Shown here piece after piece: positions 1 to 12,516 of a stretch of 64,000 nt of DNA; positions within the stretch are counted from its first letter, which is position 1, and every line of letters begins with the position of its first letter. A program made the translations under genes and the position numbers. The stretch comes from Brienomyrus brachyistius (taxonomy: Eukaryota; Chordata; Actinopteri; Osteoglossiformes; Mormyridae): positions 4,461,501 through 4,525,500 of the forward strand of contig NC_064540.1 in NCBI RefSeq assembly GCF_023856365.1, in the 5' to 3' direction. The notes beneath the pieces were generated by a model that made no database searches, had not been told where the DNA came from, and was given only the letters and a program-made list of their open reading frames with translations.

Positions 1-1740
1 CTGTGCCCCTTTGTCGTAACTGAGAGCGCAGAGGACGCTCGCCAGTAGCCGTCCACTGTGGAAACTAAATGTGAAACACGTTTTTGTGTCTTGATTTTGG
101 CTTTCCAGTCAGTTTCAGGCTGATTAGAATGATACTGGCACCCATGGGAACACCAGAGGTTACGAGGGGCTTTTTCGCTTTTTCCAAGGGCGTTAGTGTG
201 ATCTTCCATCGGTCTGCTTGCAGGTACGGAGATACATGTGTACACACACAGGCAGCACACTCTTCCATTTTTCTAAACAAATTTGAGATGTTTTTCCACC
301 ATCCTGGCTGAACGGCTACAGACTCACCTGCATAGCACACATTAGTAGCTCTGCGCAATTCCCACCCTTACCAGCCTAAGAGAAACAATACAAAAAATAC
401 ATATATACAGATGAAGGGGAAGGGAATGCTGCTTGTGGTGATATCATGGCTAGCAGCGATTCTTAAAGACTGTACTTTTACCAAACTAAGAAAAAGAGCT
501 CGTGCCTCGTTCTCTCGAGGTGCTTGCTGTCTTCTCTCGGCCGGTGCCCTTATATGGCATGGCGTCGCTGATTTGTGGAGATAATAATGAGAAGGCAGAA
601 GGGAGGAAAGTGGTCTGACGGCACTTTTGTCCAGGCCGAGCGGGACGAATGGGACTTTAATGCCAGGAGAATGTTGCTCTTTAAGATAAAGAGCACAATT
701 AACTGCAAGGGATTGATCAGCCATGGAGTCACATTCTTTTGTTTGTTTCCCTTTCCTCCAGAACCGATTGATTTATCCATAGTAGAGGAAACAGAGGCCT
801 TGAGATATGGCTGTAATTAGGCTGCAGACTGGCCTCACATCCAGGCCACTTGGAAATTGCCTTCTGAGAAGATCTCTCTGTATGGATTTTCTCAACCTGG
901 GCCCAACAGGCTTGAGTGGCAGCTGTGTCTTTAGTCGGCCAGACGGCCAGGTGCTTGTACTCCCTGCCGACGTTCCGAGCACGGAACTCTTCGTGCTACA
1001 ACACCCCTGACACTGTCCACTCACCATAAATTAAAGAAAGATGACTTGAGTAAAAGCACGCCGTGCCAAGGGGCAGAATTACACAAAATGGATAAAGGGA
1101 AGAATCGGTCCTCGATGCCGTGAACCCGTCAGACTTCGTTGAATATTCTGACTTTTGGAAATTAAAAGCATTTACGCTAATGACCAGAGACGGGAGAGAA
1201 ATTGCTTGTCCAGAGACTGGGGATAAAAGGCACTTCAGTAGATGCACCTGCTTATTTATGCCAGCAGGCCGCTCCTAAAAACACAGGGGTTTTTTTGGCC
1301 GCATCCCAATACATGAAGCACAAGATAGGGTCATGTTCAACTACTGTTTGATAGAGCTTTAGAACGGGCAATATGACGGTCAGCTTTTCCGACGTCCTTG
1401 AAACACCGACAATGCTGGGATTTTCACACTGTAAAGTGTTTGGTGTTTCGTGGGCGGTGTGTTAAAAAAAAAAAAAAAGACCCAGGCTGTGGAATTTTAG
1501 GACAAAAAGACCTTGTTTATTAGAGTGGCCAAAGTGGAATGGTCAGACTTACAGTAAAGCCAAGAGGAAGGCTATGAAAGTGGGACAGACTCCGTAAGGA
1601 AATCTTCTAGCACCTTGTTGAATTCATGCCTCGAATAATTCAGACTGCTCTGAAGGGGGAAGGGGGGGGGGGGGGGTCCTACTCTGTACTAGGCAGGGGT
1701 ACCTAATGAAGTGGACTCACCTTCCTTAAGTAGCACGGAT
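1..1740. other. non-coding stretch, no gene seen
   Basis: No open frame here has splice-site support, a recognisable domain or convincing composition. The only clear structures are an A tract (about 1464-1478) and a G tract (about 1662-1676). Part of 1480-1610 could be an old interspersed repeat, but I cannot assign it. Confidence 0.6.
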
Positions 1741-1890
1741 GCCAACGCTGGTCAGCAGGCTGACCTGAGATTTTCAATTCGTCTGCACAAGCAACAGCTT
1801 TATTGCCTTGTAAATAGTCTGTAGGGTTTGCAAATTACAACTCCTTTGATGTACAGTAGCAAATTTTAGGTTTATAATGGGACGATATAC
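1741..1890 (+). repeat. interspersed repeat family X, copy 1
   Basis: This stretch matches the reverse complement of 13982-14150. Shared blocks include CCTTGTAAATAGTCT, TAGGGTTTGCAAA and TTTGATGTA in the same order, preceded by a shared GGTCAGC...GGCTG motif and followed by ATAATGG. Two diverged copies in opposite orientation within 14 kb mark it as a dispersed repeat. I do not recognise the family and see no coding potential or clear termini. Confidence 0.6.
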
Positions 1891-2775
1891 ATTGGCAGTA
1901 AGATTTCAGTAGATCTGCTCCATAACACCCCTGGTTAATTCCACTTCTGTATGACCTGGCTCTTATCAGTACAATACTTAGCCCTCAGCCCTCTCCAGTG
2001 TAACATCACTGCTCCCTTGGATGGGTGGATAACTGGACCACCACTGACTCACCTATGATCAGGCCACCCTGCATTATGATTGCATTTGGCAGTTGTGCCT
2101 CCTAAAGGCACCACAACGCCATTATCTTCAGGTATTCCCAATCCAGCATTTGCTTTTCTATGTTTTCTTGATTCACTCTGAAAAATGCACAGACTTAAAA
2201 TGAATGAAGTTGTGTTTATACCGTTAAGCTAAGTTGGTGAACTGACATTCTTCCAATAATCAGAGTCACCTGATGCTCCCTCCCGTGATGAAAAGCCCCT
2301 CTTCCCCTAACCTCCTCTGCTTGCTTTGACCCACAACCCCACCTTCAGCTGTCCTGCGTACCTCCTCTCCTAATAGGACTGGACAGCCAGCCATGACATG
2401 ACATATCTGTTCTTAGACTTATGTCAGGTTTAAAATTGTTCTGGCTACCACTGAGATTACTGCATTATGCAAATTAGTAGGTTCGTTTCTTAAAAATATG
2501 TAAATACAGACGTGGACTAATTTTTTGGTAAAAAATAATAATAAAAAAAAAAGATACATAACTCTGAAATAACTTGAAACTGCCAACATTTAATGGCATC
2601 CCTTATTGATTATTCCATATTTAACACAAATCGAACTTGGATTCGACTGAATATCTTATATAATCAAACAAATAAAAATGGCGAATCCTTCAGATCGACC
2701 TGGAGTTGCATTTCCTCTAGCGTCCTCGTCCTGGTAGGTCTCTTGAACCTTATTCTTTTTAATAATATTAATAAT
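1891..2775. other. non-coding stretch, no gene seen
   Basis: AT-rich and apparently unique. No supported coding region, RNA gene or repeat boundary is visible. Confidence 0.55.
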
Positions 2776-3158
2776 ATTCCTGTGGTCAGGGCGGCATGGT
2801 GGTGCAGTGGTTAGCACTGTTGCCTCACACCTCTGGGACCCGGGTTCGAGTCTCCGCCTGGGTCACATGTGTGTGGAGTTTGCATGTTCTCCCCATGTCG
2901 TCGTGGGGTTTCCTCCGGGTACTCCGGTTTCCCCCCACAGTCCAAAAACATGCTGAGGCTAATTGGAGTCGCTAAATTGCCCATAGGTGTGCATGTGTGA
3001 GTGAATGGTGTGTGAGTGTGCCCTGCGATGGGCTGGCCCCCCATCCTGGGTTGTTCCCTGCCTTGTGCCCATTGCTTCCGGGATAGGCTCCGGACCCCCC
3101 GCGACCCAGTAGGATAAGCGGTTTGGAAAATGGATGGATGGATGGATTCCTGTGGTCA
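2776..3158 (+). mobile_element. V-SINE-type retroposon with intact target duplications
   Basis: A tRNA-derived SINE occupies 2789-3145. Its head carries a pol III A box (TGGTGCAGTGG, 2800-2810) and B box (GGTTCGAGTCT, 2843-2853). The central part (about 2870-2955) has the TGTGGAGTTTGCATGTTCTC...CAGTCCAAAAACATGC core known from the V-SINE superfamily (zebrafish DANA, shark HE1). The 3' tail is a short GGAT repeat. The body is flanked by a perfect 13-bp duplication, ATTCCTGTGGTCA, at 2776-2788 and 3146-3158, which fixes the borders and points to recent insertion. It is nearly identical to the copy at 57.9 kb. Seen: boxes, core, tail, duplication. Known: such elements are mobilised in trans by a partner LINE. 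Confidence 0.93.
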
Positions 3159-3620
3159 CAGGAACAAGATACTGCTTGGAGATGATCTTGCAGCCTTTGC
3201 CTTTAACATGGTTATGTATAACCTTCTTCCTGAGCTCCTCAGTCAGCTCTCACCTTTGCTTTCTCTGTCCAATGATACCAAACAACACAGCCTGTTCTTT
3301 CCCTTAAATAGGCTGAATGGCTGATGAAAAGCTTGAAGCCACCAGTGATACTAATTAAGGTTAAACACTTTGTTTGAAACATAACTATAATGCAAGGATA
3401 AATAGTCTCTTTGGGGCACCAACAAATCTGTCCATACTATTTTAGCATATCTTTGTAAAATAAACAAATAATTTCTTTTCACAATTTTATTGGTTTACTC
3501 TATCGCATACTAAAGGCATGCAGGTATACATTATTTCAATGAACTGAATGGGTAGCAACAAATTTGTCTATGTCTGTATATGATCCTTTATGGGGTTTCA
3601 AGAGGATTATTTTAACTGCA
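3159..3620. mobile_element. decayed interspersed repeat interrupted by the V-SINE
   Basis: The segment after the SINE (GGAACAAGATACTGCTTGG onward, to about 3600) resembles from memory a dispersed fish repeat that I cannot name, and contains no intact frame beyond about 60 codons. The SINE target duplication shows that the sequence left of 2789 and right of 3145 was once continuous, so an older element may have been split. Family and class are not established. Confidence 0.35.
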
Positions 3621-4600
3621 GCATTTTCCCCTGCAGAGCTGCTGTAACTGTGTGATTGATAAACATTTTGAAGAAAAGTCTGTGCTTGTATGTTTGTGTG
3701 TTTAAGGGAATCACCTTAGATAAGAGATTGAGGATGAACAGGGTAAATCAGTTTTCTATCATATTGTTTCAAAATAAAATAATAAAGAAGTTATTTTTTG
3801 TGGCTTTCTTAACTTTGTGAACATTGACAATTAGCTACACTGCGGATACTGATTTTCTTATTTTAACATAATTTTTATCATATTAAAATCTGCTTGGCTC
3901 TTTGGTCCTTTCTTTCATTCCTACCTTATGTTTGTATTAAATACATTTTCCCACACTGCAGCCGTTATCCTAAAACATCTTTTAACTTAGAATAAATAAT
4001 GCCATCATGCTTTATTCAAATGTCATGTTTTCACTGTAGCACAGATAAATTTTTCCTTTCCTGTTTTTTAATGATAACACTGAAAAGGGAATTACTCGCC
4101 CATAAAATGCAGAGCTCTGAAAGGTATTTATAAACGCTAAATATGTCTTGACTTCCCAGCATGACACTACTTGGCTCAAACAGCCAGGGTTTCAGCCTAG
4201 AGTGGCTAAAGTTATCAGAGTGAAAGCAAATCACTTGGTCCTGATAAATGGCACTAATAAAAACAGGAAATTACCAGCTGTTCCTGCTGTTGCGGCACTT
4301 GTCATAATACAACATCCAAGTACAATACAATCCACATAATGCCGCATCTCGTCACATACCGAAACAGCTGCAAACAGTTGCAATGGTTCAATATGACTGG
4401 GGCTTACGTGCACGGTGCCTAACCTGGGTCATTTTCACATTTCAGATGAGACAATGAGTTATATTCTATTATTTTTCCTTAATTCCCACAGGAATGGGAG
4501 AAAAACCCTAGACTTTACTGCTACAGTTCATACGTGAAAACAAAGGCCAGGGTTCCAATGAATAACACAGATGTCGTCCATTTGCTGAAGGCATCCCAGC
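3621..4600. other. non-coding stretch, no gene seen
   Basis: AT-rich, apparently unique DNA. Short open frames on both strands overlap one another and show no splice or domain support. Confidence 0.55.
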
Positions 4601-4985
4601 AGAGATGGGCCAATACCTTTTGGCTAGCTGAGCCCTGGGTTGTCTAACCTTGCTGAGCCCTAGTTCTTTCCTGAACCACACACTGGTTCTCACGTGTGGT
4701 TCCCTGGATGTGGAATGAGCTACCACATGAGGTCCGGTCGTCAGACTCCCTCTCCATCTTCCTGAAATGCCTTAAAATCCATCTGTTGCTTGTATTCCTT
4801 TACTAATCTAACTGTTTGAATGTTCTTTTGTTGCATTTGGAGGCTCTTACGTACTGTAGTCTTGTTAGGTTCTTACTCCGTACTCACTGTAAGCTCAGCT
4901 TAACTGCACGAATGTTTGCTATGTCATATTTGAGTCCCTTGTATATTGCTTTGGACAAAAGCATCTACTAAGTATGTGTAGTGGT
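4600..4985 (+). repeat. decayed LINE/SINE 3' segment
   Basis: The end of this stretch (about 4945-4975) reads TTGCTTTGGACAAAAGCATC followed by TACTAAGTATG, a very common 3' end of fish retroposons. The preceding part (4720-4800) resembles a reverse-transcriptase element 3' region but has no open frame. No target duplication is visible. Family not assigned. Confidence 0.5.
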
Positions 4986-7470
4986 GGATAGTGCACTGCC
5001 AAAAAACAGGTGGAACAAACCACCAGAACAACCGACTACACCACCCAGGGACTTTCACCCGGGGATATTCCTGCAACGACTACTAATGCTAGAGGCACAT
5101 AGATTCGGTCAACTAACAAGCAGGAGCAAAATCGTGCTTCCAGTACAAAATATATTTATTTTTAAAAGCAGTACACTGAATGTGAGCAAGACTATGGCAC
5201 TGAGGTAAACCACAGTCCCTTACAAGTCAACTTCTTAGAGCCAGACCCCAGGTTCTGCCCCAACAACACACATTACTCAGTTAACACAGTACATACTCAT
5301 GCGGGACACCTGTGGAAGAAAAACTGCAAAACCGAAATCAAACAAAATCCGAAAACCCGTGTACAAGACACACACACATACAACACAGCACTGCAATCTT
5401 AACCATGCACAGTATGAAATCCCACCCCCAGGACGCCAGCTTCCCCACGGTTCATCCCCCCGTACCTGGTACAAGACAAAAGCGCAGGTCAATTTAAGAG
5501 GTTACAATGCACAAAAAACTAAAACACAGCTGATACAAGACAGATCACCCTCGCACAGGTGATTTAACAGGATGCTAAATTAAATTAGCACCGAACGCTT
5601 CTACAGTCAAATCCAGCAACTAAACAAAGACTGTAGGAAGGCACAGTGATTTTCCAAGATGGACGATGGAATCTCCAACTGAAGAGGCATCCGGAACAGT
5701 ACATGAATCCACACCAACAACATCAGAGGCAAAAACAGCTGTGATAAGTCCTGGTCACTCCAAGAATAAAACTTAACTGGGACTACAAATATCCTGAAAT
5801 ATATACACAACACCAACATCACTACTAAATATGCCAGGAGGCAACTGAAAACTGAAGAAAAACTAACCCACCACCGTCCCGTTTGCAGCAATAATAATCC
5901 CATAGTTCGAGGTTTCACCGCTAAAAGCTAACATTCAACAATTCATTATTGCTTCTTCATTTAGGTAATACAAACGCTGACTCTCTAAGGCGCACTCGTC
6001 AGTGAAAGACCACGTTTAAAAGATATATACCTGAACTCTGAAGAACCACAAGACGGTTGCCAGCACTACTATTACCTAAGCCATTCAGATGTCCCACTAA
6101 AAGTAATTTTAAAACAACTTTTAGCCAACAATGTTAATAAAGCACGTCAGGTATAAATGTGATGTAACGCATACCTGTAGGAACTGCAGAAGTATTACCA
6201 ATGGAAATCGAATCGGGGTGGAGCTCCCCGAACACCAGACCGTACATCCTTTTGGTGGAATGCCATTAATGACCAATTGGGGATGTACCCAATCTGCCAC
6301 CCTCATTCCATCACATATGCAAATACACGAGCACCTTAAAACATCAACTTAATTCATTCCAGAAGGCTGGTCGAGTTGCGATTAGGCCGAAGTCATATTT
6401 CCCACCAAGAAATAACGCAAATGAATTTAGTTCGTTACAGACTCCCAAATGATTGTCAATTTAAACCTATCTACCTACCTAATTAATGATGAAAAGCATT
6501 AACAATCACTATAAAACTAATACACGCATGAAAAATCACACATACAAAAGCAATAAATATTAAAAAAATGACAATTTATGAGCGCTTTATCTATAATTAG
6601 GTGAGCCGATGGAATTCTGGAAGGTGGAGAAGAGGAAGGATGGAGAGGTTAGGGTTTTGAAGAGGAGATGCTTCTCAATCCATAGAAGTTTAGCAGGTCT
6701 GTTTGAACTGTTGGTCAAGTTGGACGAGGTGTTTGAGTTCCCAGGGTCTCCTGTATAAATGATTGGTTTCAGGAAGCTGGTTTATCTGTAATCAGCGCTT
6801 CTTGCCTCACATCCATAGGCTAAGAGTAGGGAGACTCAAACCGCGGCAACCTGACATAGGGAATAAATTGACTACAACGTGTTCTGAATCTCTTCATAGA
6901 TTCTTATAGACATGGTATTCATAGAAAGTGTTACCATGATTTTTGAAAATATATTCTTACTGTAAACGGTAGTGTTTCAAATATTCAAAAGTAACAAAAT
7001 TATTTGAAAATGTTGCCTAAAACCATGTGCAAAAATAAGATGAGTACAGTTAGGCATCCAAGGAATGACTACTAAAGACCCAGGACTGATTATTAAAATT
7101 TGTACTGCACATATATTTATTAATATTTATAAATGATAATGTTTCCCTTATTGTCCTTTCAAATATTTTCCACTCTGTCCATAAAAGTAAGGCTAAGATC
7201 ACACTGCCCATTGTCACTGTAACAGCACGACTTGGTCTGTTCGGCGCATTTTGTCGTCCAAGTTGACCCCATTGCATCAGGATGAGGTTTTAGAAATGAT
7301 GAGCATACTGTAGATCACTTGACCAGTGAAACAAGTGCCTTAAAAGAAGCGCACATCTTTAGGATGGTAACTGTGGAAGAGGCTCTCTGAGGCTGAGATC
7401 AGTCATCCCCGCCACTGATGAACGAAAGAGACACAGAGACACAAATCGAAGGTGAGATGAGGTTTTGTCA
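4986..7470. other. non-coding stretch, no gene seen
   Basis: The longest frame (minus, 5607-5918, 103 codons) is rich in hydrophobic residues but has no homology that I recognise, no splice context and no upstream regulatory structure, so I do not call it. Nothing else is identifiable. Confidence 0.5.
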
Positions 7471-7856
7471 GGTTTTTGGCCGTCCTGCAAGACGGACGTC
7501 CACTGTCAGTAAAACAAACCAGCCTTTCCTCACTTCCGGAGCCCCCATCACAGGCTGATTCATCTGCATGTATGTATGTATGTATATCTCTGTCTTCAAG
7601 GTATTACTCTTCCTCTCAACCCCCGCCCCCACCCCCCGCCCCCCCCCACCCCCCATTCCTGGATGAGTCAGACGGTGACTAATCAGACTCTTCCTATGTA
7701 AGCTTTGTCTGCAATTCAGAGACGCAGGAAAGTTTAACGCAGAGTTCATCCCCAGCCTCTAAAGCCGGCAGGATCGGCGGTGAGCTCTGACACGCACAGA
7801 GGCAGCTTGGGATTCACTTTAGACATTCACCAGTGCAAAATTAAGTGATCCCCCCT

Positions 7857-7858
<2 letters not shown>

Positions 7859-7890
<32 letters not shown>
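7859..7890. repeat. CA dinucleotide microsatellite
   Basis: An uninterrupted CA run of about 16 units, followed by GACACCC. Confidence 0.97.
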
Positions 7891-7895
<5 letters not shown>

Positions 7896-7999
7896 CCAAT
7901 GCGGTCAGGAGCGTGACAACTCATTAAACGAGCTTTCAAAGGCGAGGCCGTGGCAGGTCTTAAAAAGCACCGCTCCGATGGGAAATAATGATGCCAGTA

Positions 8000-8016
8000 C
8001 CCCCCCCCCCCCCCCC
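8000..8016. repeat. poly-C tract
   Basis: An uninterrupted C run of about 17 bases; its length is likely to be uncertain in any assembly. Confidence 0.95.
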
Positions 8017-8109
8017 ATTCAACACCGCCGATGTCAGCCATAAGCGCTAGGCACCGGCATGCCATATACCTCGAACCGCTTGCGATCTGACAAAGAGGAG
8101 CCCAAGGCT

Positions 8110-8250
8110 TCAACAGATGGAAGTGCCCACCACAATTATTTAAAAGATAAGATAATGGGACGCCGCAAACAGGCTCTGTGAATATTAAATATGAAATACG
8201 CAGAGTCTACATTATTTAACAGGAATATGCACGCCCTGTTAATAAGGCCT
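8110..8250. other. candidate conserved regulatory block
   Basis: Non-repetitive sequence with balanced composition, retained CpGs and clustered A/T-rich homeodomain-type words such as ATTATTTAA and AATATTAAATATG. It is non-coding in all frames. This is a judgement from texture only; no alignment was possible. Confidence 0.22.
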
Positions 8251-8894
8251 TCCTCTAGGGATGCATCAGTAGCTCTGCTGTTGTTTTCCTTCTCTTATTT
8301 ATTTATTTAGTTAATTCTATATTATTCTTCTCCACTGCCTCTTTACTAGTTTGCAATGCATCTGATCTGCAGGACACATCTGATATTTATTATCCAATGA
8401 CCAAGCATCTACCTACAAGGTCTGACGCCAACTGGGGTGGGGGTACTAAATTAGATTTTGGCAGGTATTATCTCCGAGAGAGATGTATAGATGAGGTGTC
8501 CGAGGATATTGCCAAGAGGGTAAACACCGTCCGCAAGAAAAGGCAAAACCGAAAAAGAAGCATCACTCAAGCCACTCTTGAAAAATGACCCTTCAAGTCT
8601 AAATCTGGAAGTTTGTTTGACCACATGGGGTAAGGCGAGGCGCAGTGCGTCCAACAGTGATCGACTACTTGAGTTTCCTATTTAGGCGATGAATTTGAGC
8701 CAATAAACTTAATGTCAGAAGCAGTTTGAGGCAAAGAAAGAATAGCTTCAATAATTCTTATTTATTTAAGCTAATCCCTGACCTTTTTATTATTAAGTTC
8801 CAGAGAACTTTCCTGGTTCTTCACAAAAAGAATATAATAGAACATCTATTTGTTTGTCATTTAAAATACTACGAAAAAGCTACAAAAAACTGTT

Positions 8895-9225
8895 ACTCAT
8901 GTATCCATCAATCCATCCATCTATTTTCTAAGACTGCTTGTCCTATTCAGGGCCGCTGGGGGGGTCCGGAGTCTATCCCGGACACTACGGGTGCAAGGCA
9001 GGGAAAAATCCAGGATGCGGTGCCAACCCATCGCAGGGCACACTCACACACCGCTCACACACCGCTCACACACACACATGCACACCTACGGGCAATTTGG
9101 TAACTCCAGTTAACCTCAGCATGTTTTTGGACTGTGGGGGGAAACCGAGAAGAAACCCAGAGAAAACCCAACCTAGACCTGTAGACAGTCAAACCCCAGT
9201 TCCAGACGTGTGAGTCAACAATGCT
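8895..9225 (-). mobile_element. older V-SINE copy, minus strand
   Basis: Reading the minus strand, this carries the V-SINE core (TTTCCCCCCACAGTCCAAAA) and the tail segment CCTGCGATGGGTTGG ... GGGATAGACTCCGGACC, ending in a GATG-rich tail at 8900-8925. Its tRNA-like head is badly diverged, with no readable B box. Internal duplication of CACACACCGCT (about 9043-9068) extends it slightly. No target duplication is clear, so it is older than the copies at 2.8 and 57.9 kb. Confidence 0.85.
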
Positions 9226-9651
9226 ATCCCCTATGTAAATCAACCAAATTGGAGAATAGTTATTAAAGAATACTTACATAGATTTTTATTGGGGAAAGTC
9301 TCCATAATTCTCTTTCTACATTATGATTACAGCAAGTGATAAAAAAGTAGCCCTTCCTGACTTGGCTTTTGACAGCAGAACAGCCTCCTTCTATCAGCAG
9401 AATGACTCATTCAATAGCTTGTGTCTCACTCCAAGCTCCCTACACTTCTCTTCCAACAGGGTGAATTTGCAAGCTTCACCTTTGTCTGTTGCACCCAGAT
9501 AACTGACTTAGTTCTACATTAAAGCTAATTGCAGATGACGTGTGGCCCAGTACAGTTGTAAAGCCGAAAATACTTGGTACAGAGAAGGTGTCGCTATATG
9601 TCATTTTCTATTACCATTCCCCAAAACATTTCCTCTTTTTCTCAGGGATTG
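9226..9651. other. non-coding stretch, no gene seen
   Basis: Unique-looking AT-rich DNA before the hAT-type insertion. No supported feature. Confidence 0.5.
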
Positions 9652-9972
9652 CAGGGATTCAGGGACGGATTATGGACCGGGCCAGCGGGGCCGCTGCCCA
9701 GGGGCCCTTGGGGTGCATGGGGCCTGTGGGGCCCCTAGCCCAAAACAATTTGCAACGCTTATCAACAATGTATTTTCGTTTGTCTATTTTAGAGGGCCTA
9801 CATTCTTTGATCCTCTGCCTACAAGGGCCCCTGACCCTATAGGGAGGGCATTTGGCTGCCAAGGGCCCTTGAATTGTGGTGGTTGTGGTGGTGGTGCTGG
9901 TGGGGGGGGGGGGAGGGGGGGAACGTTTTGCCCAGGGGCCCACACAACCCATAATCCGTCCCTGCAGGGATT
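9652..9972. mobile_element. non-autonomous hAT-type DNA transposon (305 bp)
   Basis: The element at 9660-9964 has perfect 16-bp terminal inverted repeats: CAGGGACGGATTATGG (9660-9675) and its reverse complement (9949-9964). It is flanked by perfect 8-bp direct duplications CAGGGATT (9652-9659 and 9965-9972). An 8-bp duplication plus a terminus beginning CAGGG is the hAT superfamily signature. The interior holds repeated GGGCC/GGGGCCC words like hAT subterminal motifs, and a G-rich tract near 9880-9921. There is no transposase frame, so it would depend on an enzyme elsewhere. Open frames crossing it are by-products of its composition. Confidence 0.92.
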
Positions 9973-10265
9973 ACAGATGTGCCATGCTGCTTTCCTAGAA
10001 TACCATGAGAAGATTATTATTATTTTAGTTAATTTAGTTAATGTAGGCACACATATACCGTTGGCCTTCAGGTTTTCAACCAATATATATTATTTCATAC
10101 AAATGAAAGTTTTCTGTTTTTTGTTGCATGTCGTCATGGAACGGTCTAGGAGATGAGACTGCACTGGGCTTGGCAGGTCACAGAAAGGAGGACTGAATGT
10201 GTAATTAACTACGCATTAAAAATGGATGGAAATTGACGGGGAAAAAAGCAATGGACAGAGAGTTA

Positions 10266-10422
10266 CCTTAAACTAGTGTTTGTCAAACTGGTCCTCGGGG
10301 AGCCCCAGTAAGTCCACGTTTTTGCTAAATGTGGACTGTCTAGCAGGGAACTGATATGGAACAGAAACGTGGACCGTCTGGGCATCCCCCCGAGGACTGG
10401 GCTGAGAAACACTGCCCTAAAC
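10266..10422. mobile_element. short hAT/Charlie-type element (141 bp)
   Basis: The element at 10274-10414 has imperfect inverted termini of about 27 bp (about 21 match): TAGTGTTTGTCAAACTGG at the left against CAGTGTTTCTCAGCCCAG read inward from the right. It is flanked by 8-bp duplications CCTTAAAC (10266-10273) and CCCTAAAC (10415-10422), differing at one position. The terminus resembles Charlie-group hAT ends. No coding capacity. Confidence 0.82.
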
Positions 10423-11206
10423 AGCTCCTCGCAGGGCACGAAGTCTTAAATTTCAGCTAATCCAATTTGACCTTTAGAACAGCAAAACAACCTAAAGCAA
10501 ATAATTGTTACTAATGAACTGTCAGGCTACACGTTAATCTTACTAATGACAAAGTTGTACGGGGAATATTGTTTTCATAAAATTTCTTATACATATATAA
10601 TCAAACATTTTAATTAAAAGTTCGATTCTTTTCATCTGAGACTTTGTTTATGGTAGAGCCTCTACCAGTGAGATATTCATATAACTTTGTTCAGTTCACA
10701 TCGAAGCACATTCATAGCCTTAAATGGTATCCTGGGTAAGCAGGGTGCGTAATCAATTAGGGTGTTTGGTTCTCAAGGACAGATTGTCTCTGCATAATTA
10801 AGCATGATCCCTGATTACATCTTCCCCACACCCTTCCTGAGATCCGCCATTTCTACGTTGTTTTCATTATCTGTGTCGAACAGGTTACTGTTGTCCCAGC
10901 ATTGATCTTCATTCCAAGGGTCACAGACATCAGCTGCTTGATTAAGCCTTTTGCATTTATGCATATCTCTAATGAATATTTGTTACTGAGTGAAACTGAG
11001 AGGGCTGACAGGTCCTAACACATCTGATTGCAAGGGGCACGGGGTCGTGCAACATATCCTTCAGCCAAAGAGATCATTCTGCTGTGGAGACACCACAAGA
11101 TGAAGCCGTCATTATGTGAGAAGGTCCATATAAACCCCCCCAATCAAAAAAGAGCACATGTAAGTGCCTCTAGTATCTGTATCGCTTCATGAATTTTGGG
11201 CTCATG
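10423..11206. other. non-coding; candidate regulatory block at 10750-10995
   Basis: No gene. The part at about 10750-10995 has the texture of a conserved non-coding element: words such as TGCATAATTAAGCATGAT, GATTAAGCC and TGCATTTATGCATATC suit homeodomain and POU factors. Conservation was not tested. Confidence 0.3.
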
Positions 11207-11383
11207 GGAGTTTTACTTCCAAAAAAATCTTCTGAGGGCAGAAGGAAAAATGATTGGTTCAGAGAGACAACCAATGACATTGAAGAGGAGGTGGGTCCAA
11301 ACAACTAGAGGAGGCTGGATCCTGTACTTCTCTGAACCAATGTTCCTTCTGTCCTCAGTACATTTTTGTCGCAATAAAACTCC
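11207..11383. mobile_element. foldback (inverted-repeat) element
   Basis: Two arms of about 55-60 bp face each other (11207-11265 and 11329-11383). Paired blocks are GGAGTTTTA, CTGAGG-CAGAAGGAA and TTGGTTCAGAGA with their complements. About 63 bp separate the arms. This suggests a palindromic MITE able to form a long hairpin. No convincing target duplication is seen, so the superfamily is open. Confidence 0.65.
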
Positions 11384-12501
11384 TACAAGTGTTTTTGGTC
11401 ACCTGATTTATTTTCTATTCTTAGCTACTGCACAAGCAGAGCGGTAGAAGAAACAGGCTTGATAAACTGCTTCTTAGGAGGAATGCAGCTTGCCTTTTAT
11501 TACCTCTCTGTCCACAATTCGTTAAGTTTAACACTGAGTTTAAGATTTAGTAAACATTACTGTTCTTCAGGTACTATATAAATTCAATTGTCTTTCCAGA
11601 ATTAAGTAATCAGTTAGAATATATTAAGCAAGCAAAATATATTTTCAGTTTTCTTATATGCACAGAAACAGATTTTTTTTTGCAATTTGTCCTAGGTTTT
11701 TCATAAATCATGTAAATAATGTTTGTTTTGATAATGGTACATGTTGCTAAATCAGCAAAATCAGGACAACCAGAAATATTTAACGAGAGGTACAGACATA
11801 AAAATTAAGGTAACCCCATGCATGTTCCTCAGACAATGACAACAATTAATTTGCTGTTATTATTAATTAATTAATTAACTGACTGGTGTCTATTAAGAGT
11901 CACTGTTTGTACTGCGCTTGCAGCTTATTAATCATTTTTTAAATATTGGTGAGTGTTTTCTCATGAGGAGAGTAATCCTGCTTTTGGTTTTTGGGGGAAA
12001 AGTCTATCCCATCCAGTGATGTACTATTTGCATCTCAGCTGGTCTTCATTGGGCTCATTTTCTAAGATTTCTGTCAGGATGTTTGACATAAAACCAAACA
12101 TTTACTGCTATTTGTCTCTACAAACAAATCCAGCCATCTCTCCTCTGTGAGATTTTATTTGTGTGCCTCTAACAAAACAAACTATTTTTGGTGAGACAGT
12201 ATGTGGTCATTAAATTATTTCATGAGTATCTGACAGACTGGAAAGAAAGAACAGAGGATGGAGATCCTGGTGCAGGGATGAGGCCTGCTTTTTGTAATAT
12301 CTCATTTGGCGTGCAGGTCATGAATCATTTAACAGAGCACATGCCTGACGCAGTGTAGCAACAAGGAAATTCACCCAAAGGTGGGAATTTATAGTGAATA
12401 TCCCTGGGAAATAACACAGTCTGCATAAAACTAAACCCTTGCCATATGAAGTATGAAAGGATGGCTTTCTTCTGCCAGCCTCAAACATGGTCCATATAAA
12501 T
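11384..12501. other. non-coding stretch, no gene seen
   Basis: AT-rich unique-looking DNA with a short ATTA repeat near 11864-11879. No supported gene. Confidence 0.5.
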
Positions 12502-12516
12502 GGGGGGGGGGGGGGG
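12502..12516. repeat. poly-G tract
   Basis: About 15 consecutive G, directly abutting the left end of the repeat family Y copy. Confidence 0.93.

Noticed and set aside
5607..5918. 103-codon minus-strand frame with hydrophobic stretches as a membrane protein
   Set aside because: AT-rich sequence readily gives such residues; no splice or homology support.
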